Both the position numbers and the translations under genes were made by a program. The notes under the pieces were generated by a model. It was not told where the DNA came from. It saw nothing but the letters and a program-made list of their open reading frames with translations, and made no database searches. From positions 682,001 through 746,000 of the forward strand of contig JAPEHQ010000022.1 of NCBI GenBank assembly GCA_027405735.1: DNA of 64,000 nt. Direction: 5' to 3'. Source of the DNA: Mucor racemosus. Lineage: Eukaryota; Mucoromycota; Mucoromycetes; Mucorales; Mucoraceae. Of this stretch, positions 20,736 through 32,800 are shown piece after piece (positions within the stretch are counted from its first letter, which is position 1; each line of letters starts with the position of its first letter).

Positions 20736-23251
20736 ATGCTTCGATCAACAATACCAACAACAGCGAAGCATGCACTGAAACAATGCAATCGAGCAATCCT
20801 CGTTAGACAATATGCAAATGCTGCTGTTGCTGTTGCTTCTACAGAAAAGAAAGCAAAACGTCTAGTATTCGATAATCGCTCTCCATCCTTTCAAGATTTT
20901 TTATCTAAACAACAACCTGTCAAAGCAATTGATCAAGCTTTGACGAAACCAGACAATATACCTTATTTGCAAATGGATAGTAAAACATTGGGACAAGGAA
21001 GAAAGTTTTATATTGAAGTTTACGGATGTCAGGTATGTGTGTACCTTGTCTTTTTTATCTTGACGTCTATTGAAATCAAAGTTGACTAACATAAGAGTTA
21101 TATCTATTTAGATGAATGTTAATGACACTGAAATTTTAAATTCTATCATGACAAATACTGGTTATGAACGTACTGATAATTTAGATGATGCAAATGTTGT
21201 TTTTCTAGTAACCGTAAGTAAAACAAGACTATCCCAAGATGCTTTTGAAATTTAAACTTTTGTTTATTGTAATAGTGTGCAATTAGAGATAATGCGGAAG
21301 TGAGGATTTGGGAAAGATTGAAGTATTTAAGACATTACAAGACAAAAATCAATACAAGTAGTCCACCAATTGTTGGTGTATTAGGTGTAAGTTGGAATAA
21401 AATTATGAAAGATTATAGTGTAACTGAATTATTCCTATTATAGTGTATGGCAGAGAGATTAAAAACAAAGTTATTAGAACAAGATCGACTTGTTGATATT
21501 GTATGTGGACCGGATGGATATCGTTCAATTCCCCATTTAATATCTTTAGCTGAAGAAGATGAATATACAGAAGGAGTAGCTAATGTCATGTTATCTGCAG
21601 ATGAGACTTATGCTGATGTGATGCCTATGCGTTTAGATACAAGTAATGCTGCTGGTTGGGTTTCTATCATGCGTGGATGTAATAATATGTGTAGTTTCTG
21701 TATTGTACCATTTACAAGAGGTAACGAAAGAAGTAGGCCAATTGATTCGATTTTGGACGAAGTTAGATTTTTGAATGATCAAGGCGTCAAGGAAGTAACA
21801 GTTTTAGGTCAAAATGTCAATTGTAAGTTAAAATGTATTGTGTTTGCATAAAGTTTTTCAGATTGCTCAAGGTTTTTATACAGCTTACAGAGATGAATCC
21901 GAGTCAAAATACTTCATGTCTGGTAACGATGTTGGATCAAGCCTTAGTAATTCAGGCTTCAAAACTATTTATAAACGCAAGGATGGTGGTCGTAGATTCA
22001 CTGAACTTTTGGATCAAGTCAGTTTGATTAATCCAGAGATGAGAATTCGTTTTACCTCACCACATCCAAAGGATTTCCCTACTGATTTATTACATTTGAT
22101 TGCATCTCGACCCAATCTTTGCAATTCTATTCATCTTCCTATTCAATCTGGAAGTAATACAGTGTTGGAACGTATGCGTCGTGGCTACACCCGCGAAGCA
22201 TATCTTTCTCTAGTTGAAGAGATGCGCAAAATTATACCCGATGTATGGATCAGTAGCGATTTTATAACTGGATTTTGTGGAGAAACTGAGGCGGAGCATC
22301 AAGACACTGTTCGTTTGATGGAGCAGGTGAAATACGATACTGCATTCATGTTTGCTTATAGTATGAGAGAGAAAACGCATGCTCATCGCCGATATAAAGA
22401 CGATGTTACTGATAGCGATAAAGCAAGAAGATTACAAGAAATTGTTACTACATTCCATGCACAAGCATCAAAGAAAAACCAAAGTTTGATTGGTTCCAGA
22501 CAGTTGGTTTTGATTGATTCTGATAGACCTAAAACGAAAAATGGTATCGAAATTAAAGTGAGTGGTAAAACTGATGGAGGACACAAGGTATTTGTGCATC
22601 AGCAAGAACCAAATGATCTGAAAAAGGGAGACTACGTCGAAGTCAATATTAAGCATGCAACTAGTGCTAGTTTGACAGGTCATTACATCCAACGTAGCGG
22701 CATTCAACAATTCGCCCGATTACAACAAAAGAGCAGAGGATATTCTACATGTCAACCTAATAGAGCTAACATTGGTAGTCAATATCGTCAATTTTTGAAG
22801 GTAGGAGATGCCGCTACTAATGGTCCCGATAAAAAACATATCAAATCTTTGATCCGTCAAGGATTTGAAAATAAGCAATACTTGACTGATCCTGAAATTG
22901 ATGTCAAAGGTATTTGTAAATAATAGATAAAACATAGAAATTCTCTAAAGAAAAATAAAAATATAGTGGGAAATACATTGAAACTTTTGAATAATGCCTC
23001 GATAAGAAAGGGTATTGAACATGATATTGTTCATAATTTATGTCAATTAAAGTATTTCAAAGATAAAGATGATATTCGGTAAGGTTTGAAAAGTGAATAA
23101 CTGATCGCAATTCTAATATTAAACATTTAGTCCACCTCTTTTCAATCGTAAAGCATCATCGCAAGTTCAAAAACTGCATAATGAGTCTCGTAAAGAACTT
23201 GAGCTAGTGATAGATATGTTGAATAAAGACATGAAGCTTTGCTTGATGTGA
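20736..23251 (+). CDS. CDK5RAP1: CDK5RAP1-type mitochondrial tRNA methylthiotransferase, apparently fused to an LYR-like domain
   Basis: MiaB-family radical SAM enzyme that adds a 2-methylthio group to isopentenyl-A37 of (mitochondrial) tRNAs. Exons: 20736-21032, 21112-21213, 21276-21386, 21444-21822, 21884-22909, 22967-23078, 23131-23251, giving 715 aa. The N-terminus ([16 protein letters not shown]...RQYAN) looks like a mitochondrial presequence. UPF0004 cysteines are in VYGCQMN (Cys98), [10 protein letters not shown] (Cys134) and LGCMAER (Cys171); the radical-SAM cluster is [10 protein letters not shown] (Cys249, 253, 256). A TRAM domain spans about 500-570. The frame then continues through [11 protein letters not shown] and SQYRQFL into a helical LYR-like domain, completed by two further exons in phase. 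A possible one-base shift near 23230 clouds the last residues. Enzyme identity is firm; the fusion needs transcript support. Confidence 0.9.
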
Positions 23252-24273
23252 TATTGGATCAGATTAATGTAAATTAATTAGAACTTGTAAACGAGAGATT
23301 GCCATTTGTGTTTAACCCCCGCAATGATGCTCTTAAATTTATACCCACTTTTAAAATAGCTAGCAAATTTAAGTTTACTGGTAAAAATTCAAAACAAAAA
23401 AAATAAACATTATTTCAAGGTGCTGAAGATATATATTACGTTATTTTTTGCTAAATTTCCTTGCTTCAAGTAGTTGTGAAAATTCTTTAAGATTTTCATA
23501 TTTGGTAATTTGTATTGAACTTAGTTACATTAAATGTTTCAAAGACTCCTCAGAGAATGCATAGTGATATAAGCAATCAATATTATACATTCGGGATCAT
23601 GTTGTTGTGGCTGCTCAAACGATACCTGCACCAAAAGGTCGTTTGTGATGAATACTGTATGACATAAAAAGGATGAAATAGACATTGGGATCCTCCCAGC
23701 GAAGAACTCTTCGTGTCGTAATGTGACTCGTCCCGCTTATTATAAAGCAATAGATGTGTATTCCGTATTCAGCTCTTTTCTCGTTTATCATAACCAATAC
23801 TTTATAATAAATGGTAACGTTCGAATACTTAAACAAGTAAACATTTAATCTAAAACAAATTTTCCATAGTCTGCAATTTTCAACTTTCAATCATTATTGC
23901 TGGTGATATTACTATTGATTTGTACCTGCACATATGTTAGAGCACAAGCACCATCTTTGTTGGATAGAAAAAAGACTGGGTAAGTGAGAGAATGCAAACG
24001 CCGTTATGGAAGGAGAACTTTACTGACTACAATTTTCAGTGTACTTGGATTATTTTGGAAGGCAGCAAGAGTTGGAGAAAGATTAAGTCCATACGTATCA
24101 CTTGCTTGCATTATCATGGGGATCACATTGATGAGTTCTTAAGAAACAGTAAATTTTTCTTTCTTTTTATTGAATAATAAAAATAAAAAAATGATAAGAA
24201 TGAATGATATACATAAAAATGAAGAGTGCAAATAAAAGAGGAGGAGGAGGAGGGAGGGAGGGAGGGGGTTTTT
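23252..24273. other. Intergenic region with a purine tract
   Basis: About 1 kb with no gene that I can support; short frames at 23615-23890 (-) and 23992-24177 (+) have no recognised content. At 24238-24269 lies a strongly purine-biased run (gaggaggagg then gggagggagggaggggg), followed by TTTTTTT, just beyond the stop of the bZIP gene. Confidence 0.5.
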
Positions 24274-25487
24274 TTAGGGGTTTTGTACTTGATTTTCTAC
24301 AGGATAATATTGTTCAACAAGTTTCTCCATCTCTTTATCATGATCAAAATCAACACAAGTTGCTTTTTTATGCATTTCATCACAAAGCACATCCATATCG
24401 AATTCATCAAATCTTGGATGTTCAGATATTTTATCCCAAACCTTTGTAATATTCTTGATTTCTTCATCTTTTTCTTCCTCAGGCGGTAATGTTATTGCGG
24501 CAGTATTTAATAAATCATTTGAACCATTAAGAGGATAGAAGAAATCAAATTGAGTTGGATCAGTTTGGAACGTAAGACGATGTTGATTTAAGATATCATC
24601 TAATTGTGTGCTGTAATCCAATTTACCGTCATTTAGTAATTCGGAATGATCAAGTAAAGCATTTGAAGGTAAGTCGGTTTTTAAGATATCATCAATGGTC
24701 AGTTGACGAGTGCTGCTAATAGTGGTGGTGGTGGGAATAGATTGAAATTCCGGTGTATTTGATCTACTTTTTGATGATGTAGAGTAACCACTACTTAAAC
24801 TATCGAAATAAGCAGTAGGTGATTCCACAACGTTATTTTGACGAATAATCTTTTGAGGCCTTTCATCGCCAGTTGAAGAAAGAGGGAAATCAAAAGATAC
24901 CGTTGATCCGAGTAAGGCTGCGTTTTCATCTTGTAAACGAGTAATCATTGCTTTCAATTTCTCATTTTCCAATAACAATTTAGAGTTCTTATCAGTATTC
25001 ATTTCTTCCAATTCTTTGACTCTATCTTGTAAAATACGAACATGGCTTTCCTTTCTCTCCCTAAAAGCTCTTTGTGCTGCTCTGTTTTGTGCCTTTCTTT
25101 TTGATTTCGGGTTATCTGAATCCTCGTCGTCACTAGTAACAGGCTTTCTTCCGACTCTTTTAGGTGAATCGGCATCAGCAGCTGTAAACAAAGTTTGTTA
25201 ATCAATAGAGATCATAAACGTAATTTGATGGTTTTACCTTTGTTAGAAGCAGGAGGACTAGGTGATTTACCGCCACTGAAAGAATCAAATTTACGTTTAT
25301 CGTTAATATTCATGTCAATGGTAGCATTGGCTGCATTTGTATTGTTGTTGTTGTTATTATTATTGCTAGATAATAGAGCCATCAAAAGCATTGTCTGTGC
25401 CTCTGGGTTATCTTTGAGAAAAGATACATCAGGATTTTTTCCCTGACTAACAATTTTTTGTACAATTTCAGCCAAAGTAGTATTCAT
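24274..25487 (-). CDS. PAP1: Pap1/Yap1-like bZIP transcription factor
   Basis: Nuclear regulator of oxidative-stress genes. Two exons (25487-25238 and 25181-24274) give 385 aa. The basic region NRAAQRAFRERKE (about 116-128) carries the Asn, Gln and Phe typical of the Yap family, followed by a leucine zipper (VKELEEMNTDKNSKLLLENEKL). Residues 50-57 are an Asn run. The C-terminal cysteine-rich region CDEMHKKATC (Cys350, Cys359) is the kind that forms a disulfide under oxidation and masks the nuclear export signal. I see no matching N-terminal cysteine-rich cluster, so redox control may use only the C-terminal cysteines. TAF8 lies 177 bp upstream on the same strand. Confidence 0.88.
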
Positions 25488-25664
25488 ATTTTCAAATTAT
25501 GAATTGAGAAAAAGGGAAAAAACAAAAGAGAGAGGAGGGAGGGTATAGAAAAAAAAAGATGAGCATAGAAGATAATTGGATAATTTATTAAGCTTTGCGT
25601 CCTGCCATTACAAATCAACATTTTCAAGTCACTTTGAGTGAAACACAGACCCCACTTCTAGTGA

Positions 25665-26746
25665 TCAAGCGACTTGATTGCTACCATCATCTTCATCCTC
25701 TTCTTCACCTTGTGTTGTATCTAAATCCATGCCACCCATATCACTAGCATTGTTGGTTGTGTTACTGTTGTTTGGTTTAGGTTCATCAGACCCTTCAACA
25801 TTTAGCGTTGTACCTGATTGCTTTTGTCGTTTTCTTCTTTGTATAAATCCTTCATAATTTACAATAGGCATCATAATATTATTATTACTATTTTTAGTAG
25901 TTGATTCGGCTAATAATGCATTGGCAGAATCCACATTTGCTTGCCGTAATAATTGATTCTCGGCAGACATGAGTTTTTTGAGATTTTCTTCTACGGTTCT
26001 GGATTGTTCAGATGTTAATTCACGCACTTTTTGTGGATCGTCAGGTCGATTAATGTAAATCTACAAGTATTAAATTAGAAAATATATCCTCAATTGTCTC
26101 TAATCATTGCCATATTTACAGGTGTTTGTCTAAAAGAATGCTTGCTTGGAAATGAGGGCAAATGTCGAGGAACATAAGTGGGCATACCACCCTCTGTTGT
26201 TTGATCTTCGGCTTCATCTTCTGAATCTTCATTATCTGATGGGAGGAATTCTGGTATACTTTCCAACGTCGACTCTGTCTTTTGTGTTTTGAAGTATTTC
26301 TTTGTCAATTTAACTATGTTTGTTGAGTAATTTTAGCACAATAATTTCAATTCAAATCGAGAGAGGGTGGAAAGGAGTAGGGCAAATATTCACCTGTTTT
26401 TGTATCGTTTACTTTAGCGTTTAAATATTCTTTGAAATTCGATATTTCGACACCAGAGTTTTCTAGCGACCGTGTGATATCATGTATATTTGGTTTTGCT
26501 CTATTACCTAACTCTGCAAATAAATGCGCAGACGATAGCATTTTATCTAGATCTATTTTTTATTTCAAATTAAAACAAATATCACACCCACAAAAAAATC
26601 GTCTTACAGGAATCTAGTAAACTTGAGAACGCATCTAAAGCTTGTGGTTGAATCCCTTGAAAGCCACTTTCTTTAGCTACTATAGATACAACCTTCTCAT
26701 TCACTTCGAATGTAAAATCGTCACTGAAAGCACGTTTATTTTGCAT
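25665..26746 (-). CDS. TAF8: TFIID subunit TAF8
   Basis: Histone-fold subunit of the general transcription factor TFIID that pairs with TAF10. Exons 26746-26608, 26552-26394, 26313-26120 and 26060-25665 give 295 aa. The histone fold covers about 10-95 (VVSIVAKESGFQGIQPQAL, then YLDKMLSSAHLFAELGNRAKP). The TAF8 C-terminal signature YVPRHLPSFPSKHSFRQTP ends at the third intron (about 145-164), followed by the conserved INRPDDP and REL segments. A basic RRKRQK stretch may be a nuclear localisation signal. The acidic tail EEEDEDDGSNQ is low complexity. All exon phases agree, so the model is well supported. Confidence 0.9.
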
Positions 26747-27159
26747 TCTGATGTATTAGTATATTGTTACAAAGAGAAGAAAAGTGTCTGGAAATTTGCA
26801 AGTTTTTCGTGTGTACTCTACAGTCATTTGAAAGGCAGCCGTACAAAATAGTCCACTGACAGCAGCAGGCTTTAACTAGCCTGTTTGTTTTTTCTTCAGG
26901 ATGTCTAATTAAGAACGATTAATTAATAAATTGGTATACATATCCATTATAGAACAACAAGACGTTCTCTACAAAGATTACTGCATAATAATCTTCTTTA
27001 GTATATATATAGAATGTTTTTATATAGAGCTCCTTTTGATCTACTATCTATCTGAGGCAGAGTGTAGTGCGATTGTCGGGTATTATAATGAAATGTACAA
27101 AGAAACAACCTGCTGTTATGTTTGATTAAAAAAGGTTTTTTTCTTACGGTAATATCTCA
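26747..27159. other. Intergenic region
   Basis: AT-rich spacer between TAF8 and repeat R1 copy 2. A frame at 26931-27125 is 64 codons long with hydrophobic, low-complexity content; I do not support it as a gene. Confidence 0.45.
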
Positions 27160-28085
27160 CAATGTCCTAGTATTGAATCTACATCAAATACTGCCACAAA
27201 AGCGAGACGTCGCAGTACCACATGTATATATACTTGTTTATATCAATATTTGAGACTTGATATATTTTTTTTGAAAAAATGAACGTAGAACACATAATGG
27301 CCCTACAATTTAACTATACATAAATAGGGCGTTTACTTATTAATTTCGGTAGCTGTCATTGCTGAATATGCTGGTTTTGACTGATTTGGTGTTGTTCTAC
27401 TTTGAAATAGTCTGCTGTGCCCTATGCCCTGTGCTACAAACCACATTCTTTAAAAGACGCGTTTCATTCCTACGATTTAACCAACAAATCAATGTTATGC
27501 TAAAATCATAATTATGGTTGCTATCACAGCTGTAGTATATATTGTGAAACTTCCAGCCCATTTGGATCAATATATATTCATTGATTACGAGCATTTTTCT
27601 AGCTATTTGATTTTTAAGCAGAGGAAGAGACATTTTTTCTCAAAAATGTGTGCTAAACTCCTTCAAAAACAGCTGTTAGCTAATGAAATTAGGATATTTT
27701 ATTTATATATTCACTATGCATCAAGCATAACTTCAAAATTAAATTTCAAACCATCATTTGATTTATAAAAATTTTCAAAGAATATTTGAAACAATTCATA
27801 CAAAATAGTTTCAGTGAGCACGAGTTTTCATTTCTCCATTTCCACAGTAACTCGGGGAGACTAAATCTTTTGCAATTCTGTGGCTCAACACTAGAAGTAC
27901 CTGTCTTTGCAACGGGAGGTCATTTTGGACCAATATTCGTCGAGAGCTGGTAAGCTTACTGACCTTGATAGGTGTAAATAGCACGTAACCAACTTGTTAT
28001 TCAAACTTACCGAATGTTCAATGGCCCATGAAATCTAGTATCTGAAATACTTGTAGTACTTATTTATACCTATATCCATGATGTA
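27160..28085. repeat. Dispersed repeat R1, copy 2
   Basis: Second copy of R1, same orientation as the copy at 10975-12310. Shared landmarks are cttattaatttcggtag (27330s), catttggatcaatat, ttcattgattacgagc and aagcagaggaagagac. It lacks the LTR-like insertion of copy 1 and the solo LTR of copy 3, so it is the cleanest version of the unit. Confidence 0.7.
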
Positions 28086-28603
28086 GAGTGGCAGCTTACT
28101 TGAATGAGTATTCATAGATATCGTATTTACATTGCACTACGGCCGAACTGTGCTTCCCATGGAAATAATGATCTACACAGATGGGCAGAATAAAAATTTT
28201 TGTGCAGATCAGGCAGCCCAGATGAGCAGAGCAATGAGATCAAGGTTTTTTTAGTCAATTTACTAAAGTATATCAATCATGATATAATTAATAACAAAGA
28301 TAATTTGAATGGTTTAAAGCAGATGTGAGTTACTCTGATTAAACAGAATTGCCTTCTTGATGAGATATATCAATTTGAAACTTGGGGTTTGAAAGAGTAC
28401 TGCCCATGTTCTTCTTTCGGGAACCAAATGGGAACAACGACAACAACCTGTTTGGTAACACTAAAGTATTTATGCCTTTGTAAAGTCCTGTTTGTAACTC
28501 ACAAAATCTTTTTTCTTCTCTACTCTTTCCTCAGCTCTTTTATTTATGTTTAAAACTACAACAAAAAGACTAATATTTTTTTATAAACTGAAATCAAGTA
28601 GCA
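28086..28603. other. Spacer between R1 copy 2 and repeat unit A
   Basis: About 500 bp with several agatgggcaga/gatgagcagag-like short motifs near 28175-28240. It has no counterpart in the second block at this position, where an inverted LTR fragment sits instead. No gene is seen. Confidence 0.4.
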
Positions 28604-29723
28604 GGTACATGTGCATGTGTTTCCTATTGTTTATTTGGGAATGAATTATTAATTGTTAATGTTAAGGTGCGTTATAATATCTTTCTCGGACAAAAAAAAA
28701 GCATACAGGGGTTAGTCATTTTGTTCCATCATCTACGTTATAATCAATGCTTTTTTGGTCTAAAGTCGATATCTACCTGGAGAAAAACTGGTGGTTATAA
28801 AAGTATGTATAGTATTGGCTCGATTTGAATGAATGAATAAACTCATGCAAGTCTATTTAGTTTCTATTTAGTGGCCAACAGCTAAAAAGAGAAAAACAAG
28901 ATGTTGTCTTGTATATCACTACCAACTATCAAAGGTACACCATAATTATTACTTATTAGCTTGTTATTAATAATTGATTTTACTAATAAATCAATTTTTA
29001 TAGGTCAAAAGTAAGTTTGTTCTGGTAAAGCATTGAATTAAATTGGCTTGGGACAAAGAAAAGGGTAAAAAGGCGGCAATAATAATAGGTTCCAGTGATG
29101 GCCATGTTTATGTTTATGATATTGGAGAGGTAAGAGTAAAAAAAAAACTTAATGTACATCACCTTTAGCGCAGTGATTATAAAGCAAGACTATATCATCA
29201 TCAAATAAACTACCATAAAATATTAAAATTTATAAAGATTTACAGTAATAAGCTTGAATCAACTGGGTACAACAGCATTGTAAATTCTTGAAAAAGTCCT
29301 CAAGTATTATAAAATCTCTTATTTTTAAGACTTAAAAGGCTTATAAGCGGAATATAAATTTCGAAAATTATTCTTGTCCAGATCATCAATTTTGACATTT
29401 TTTAATTTTTTTTTCTGATTTTGCAAATTTAGAGTTAATTCTACTACCAATTATGAAAAAAAAAGTATACACATATACAGAATTTAGCGCTCTATTTACT
29501 CAATAAAAAATAATAAACATTTTTATTGCAAAATATTATATGAAAATCCTTTAACCAAAATTCTGTTTTTAAGGCAAAAGTACAAAGTTTCATTACTTAA
29601 CATTTAATATTAAGCTTTTATAACATGTGTATTGGTAATGGCTACATTTTTCTCTCACAATGTAGTATATTTAAACGTTGATTTTGGTATCAAAATTTGA
29701 TTTTTCTATTTTTTGATCTAAAT
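28604..29723. repeat. Repeat unit A, left part (interrupted by LINE)
   Basis: Matches unit B (40117-40727 and 47780-48310) in the same orientation. Shared stretches include cattttgttccatcatctacg, ctaaagtcgatatctacctg, tttactaataaatcaattttta and ggtcaaaagtaagtttg. It contains a WD40-like coding scrap. The unit continues to the right of the LINE at 35162-35772. Together A is about 1.7 kb without the insertion. Confidence 0.8.
29044..29130 (+). pseudogene. WD40-repeat exon scrap inside unit A
   Basis: One frame reads LAWDKEKGKK, then GSSDGHVYVYDIGE, and ends at a splice donor (gag/gtaaga). This is the pattern of one WD40 repeat. No further exon follows. Unit B at about 40565-40663 has a more damaged version (GQKVAIGSS, then HVYVYDDV, then a donor). 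The parent protein cannot be named; U5-40K-like and dynein-intermediate-chain-like proteins are candidates. Confidence 0.5.
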
Positions 29724-29851
29724 TTTTTTTTTGTTTGTAAGTATGAAGATTTATTGAAATAAACTCATAAAAGGAATTATTAAATTATAATAAGAGGAGA
29801 GCAGGTGTAAAGAGAAACAAAAGTGACCCGTCTCAAAAAAAAATAGATAAA

Positions 29852-32800
29852 TTAATTGCAAATGTTTAACGAGGATAATCGTCGCAAACTGATCATAGCA
29901 CGATCCGTGATGGATTCGTTACTGGAGTCAACAGATTCAAAAAAGAATAACCATTTGGCTCGTCAGATGGCGGTCAGGATACATGTGAATGCTTCGAAAA
30001 CTGTGATTTTTAGGTCAGAGTCTAAGAGGCGGTAAGAGGAGAGATTTAGAGCCATAACATTGTCATAAACGCTACCCAAACGGAGTGGTTCTGTCGGTAC
30101 AAATACCAGAGCAAAGTAGTTAATCCATACTTCTTCAATGGAAGGGCAAGTGAAAAGAAAATGGGTGGTGGTTTCCCGTAACCCGCAGTTGATACATAAG
30201 TCATCAGGGAGGCGAAGAATATGTGCTGTATTGGCCTTGGCGGACACTTTGTTGTGGATTAGCCGAAACCAGAGATTACGAGCCGCACTAGGCATTTTCG
30301 TGTGAAGAAAAGAGGCCATGTGGAGTTGTTCGAGGGCAACTTGAGGTCGAGAAATTGGAGGCTGATCCCTCATGTACATAGCACGGAGCTGGGTATTGGT
30401 CATGGACAGGACTGGAACACCTTGATAGTTTAGCTTGTGACAGAGGTACGGCGAAAAATCAACATCAACTGCAGGTAGATCTTGTGGCAGTGGACCAGAA
30501 GGAGTCTGTAGATGCACTTGGAAGGATGAGTGAAACTTCAGGTGGTCTGAACGAAATGCGCTGATAATCTTGGTCAAGATGCTAATATTACGGCATCGGG
30601 ATCTTGTTGTAAATACGAGAGAGTCATGCAAACGACTAGGCTCCAAGAAGTTCTGCACAGGTAGTTTACTGAGTTTTTTACCCTGAGTAATGCAAGGTTC
30701 AGTATTATCCTGTTGACACAATTCAGTAAATGGCAAAAGTAGTAGTGTTTCATAATTCAAATGACAACTGTCCCAAGAGGCGTGGACAGAGAAGGCGTCA
30801 ATCGACCGAAGCAGAGGAAGCAAACAGTGGAGACCCGACAATGATGAGTTGGAGCGATACTGATGGAACAATAATGGCAGTTGAGGGTGGGAAGCCCCAT
30901 AGCTCACTTGTATGAACGTGGACAGCGACTGCATCAGGAAATTAGGAATCGGTTGAGAATCCCCATTATCCAGGAGCAGCGCGCGAACATACCGTTGCTG
31001 CAATATATGTTGTTGAACTGTAATATCAAGAACCGCAAGGCCACCCTGATCCAGAGGAGAGTAGATAACTGCCTTCTTCATGGGGGGAAAAATCTTGTAG
31101 CACACGAATTGGTAAACCAAGGAAGACAACTTCTCGACAAAACTAACAGGTAAGACTGTAATTCGCAAAAAGTGCCAAAACCTAGAAAGAAACAGAGAGT
31201 TCACCATACGAGCACGACCATAAACAGAAACGGAGCGTGTCATATGTTTATCAAGAGATGTTTGCAAGCTGAGGATGGTTTCTTGAGAAAAGACTTCACG
31301 TTGAGGAATGCTAAACCAGATAGGATAACCTAGATATTTGATGTACGAAGGACTGGAGGAGTCAAACCATCGAAATCGCAATCTTTGTGTGAGATGCAAC
31401 AAATCAGGCGGCACGCGAGACTTCAATCCAGAGAGGGGAAATGCCACCGTTTTATGGTAGTTGACACGAGCATTGGATGCTCGACCATAACAAGTAAGAT
31501 GATCTTGGATTGCTTGTAGTTCAGTCCGATTCCTAACGATAACTAAAAGGTCATCGGCATAGGCCAACAGTTTGATAGGAGAGGGCGCTGAGACTTGTAC
31601 AGAGGGGATCTTCCTGATAGACTGCGTTTGGAGAGCATATCCTTGAATATTACGATCTTGGAGTATGGCCAGCAGCAGGGGTTCTAAAGCAAAGTTGAAT
31701 AGTACCGGCGAGATAGAGTCTCCTTGTCGAAGACCACGCTTCTGGGCTACGGAATCAGACATAAAACCATTCATATTGACGACAATTTGGTTCTTGAAAA
31801 ACAAATTACTTATACACTGGATGAATTTGGGTGGGAAACCAAATTTAGTCAGTACCTTGCATAGGTAAGTTTCATTCACATAATCGTAGGCCTTAGCACT
31901 ATCAATGGCGACGCCAACCGAGCCAGTATTATGTATCTTAGCATCCTCCATCAGAATGCGCAGTGCGAGTCCATGATCACCAATGAATCGAGTAGGCATG
32001 AAGCCGGCTTGAAATTGCGTAATCACCTTATTGGCAGCGTCAATCACTCGAGAGTTGAGGATACGGGTGAATACCTTACAGTCAGTGTTAATCAACGAGA
32101 TGGGACGCCAGTTAGCCAAGTCAGTTGCATCTCCTTTCTTGGGAAGAAGCACGATACAAGTCTCCTGCCAAGACTTTGGGAATATACCCAGGTGAATAGC
32201 ATCATTATACACAGAGGTAACCAGAGTCTTGCATTCAGGATGAGTCAGGATGAGACGAAGGATTGGATATGGTAATCCGTCCTTGCCAGGACTACTGACC
32301 TTAGGGCAACGTTTAGATGAGATTAGGATATCATCAAGATCGATGTCCGAGACGATGGTGTCGGCATCCTCAGCAGTGATAGTCGTCTGAATATGAGCAA
32401 GAATCTTGTTCATAGAATATTGGTGAGTCGGTTCAGGTGAATATAACACATTGTAATAGGAATGGACTGCGTCCAACTTGGCCGCCGTGCTACTACAGGT
32501 GACCCCAGACTGTGGGTGGGTAATGTGAACAAAGTAACGTTGTGCTAAACGCCGTTCACCAGTACGCTTGAGAAACCCAACCGAGTTTTCATTGTGTACC
32601 AGCCATCGTTTCCCGGCTTGCAGTGTTGCGTGTTGATTCAGTTCATGTTGTATGCGAGCAATGGCATGTTCCACCTGAGGTAGTTCGTTCTGAAGAGATT
32701 GTTGATCATTCTTGTAGGTTCTGATCAGCAGATTTCTTGAACTTTGAAGCTCCCTGAGGCGATCTTTTCTCCAAGATGAGCGATTACTACAATAGCACTT

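Noticed and set aside
22921..22923. TAA as the end of CDK5RAP1
   Set aside because: A donor G/GTATTT just before it and an acceptor atatag at 22961-22966 restore phase into protein-like sequence, so the longer model is preferred, pending transcripts.
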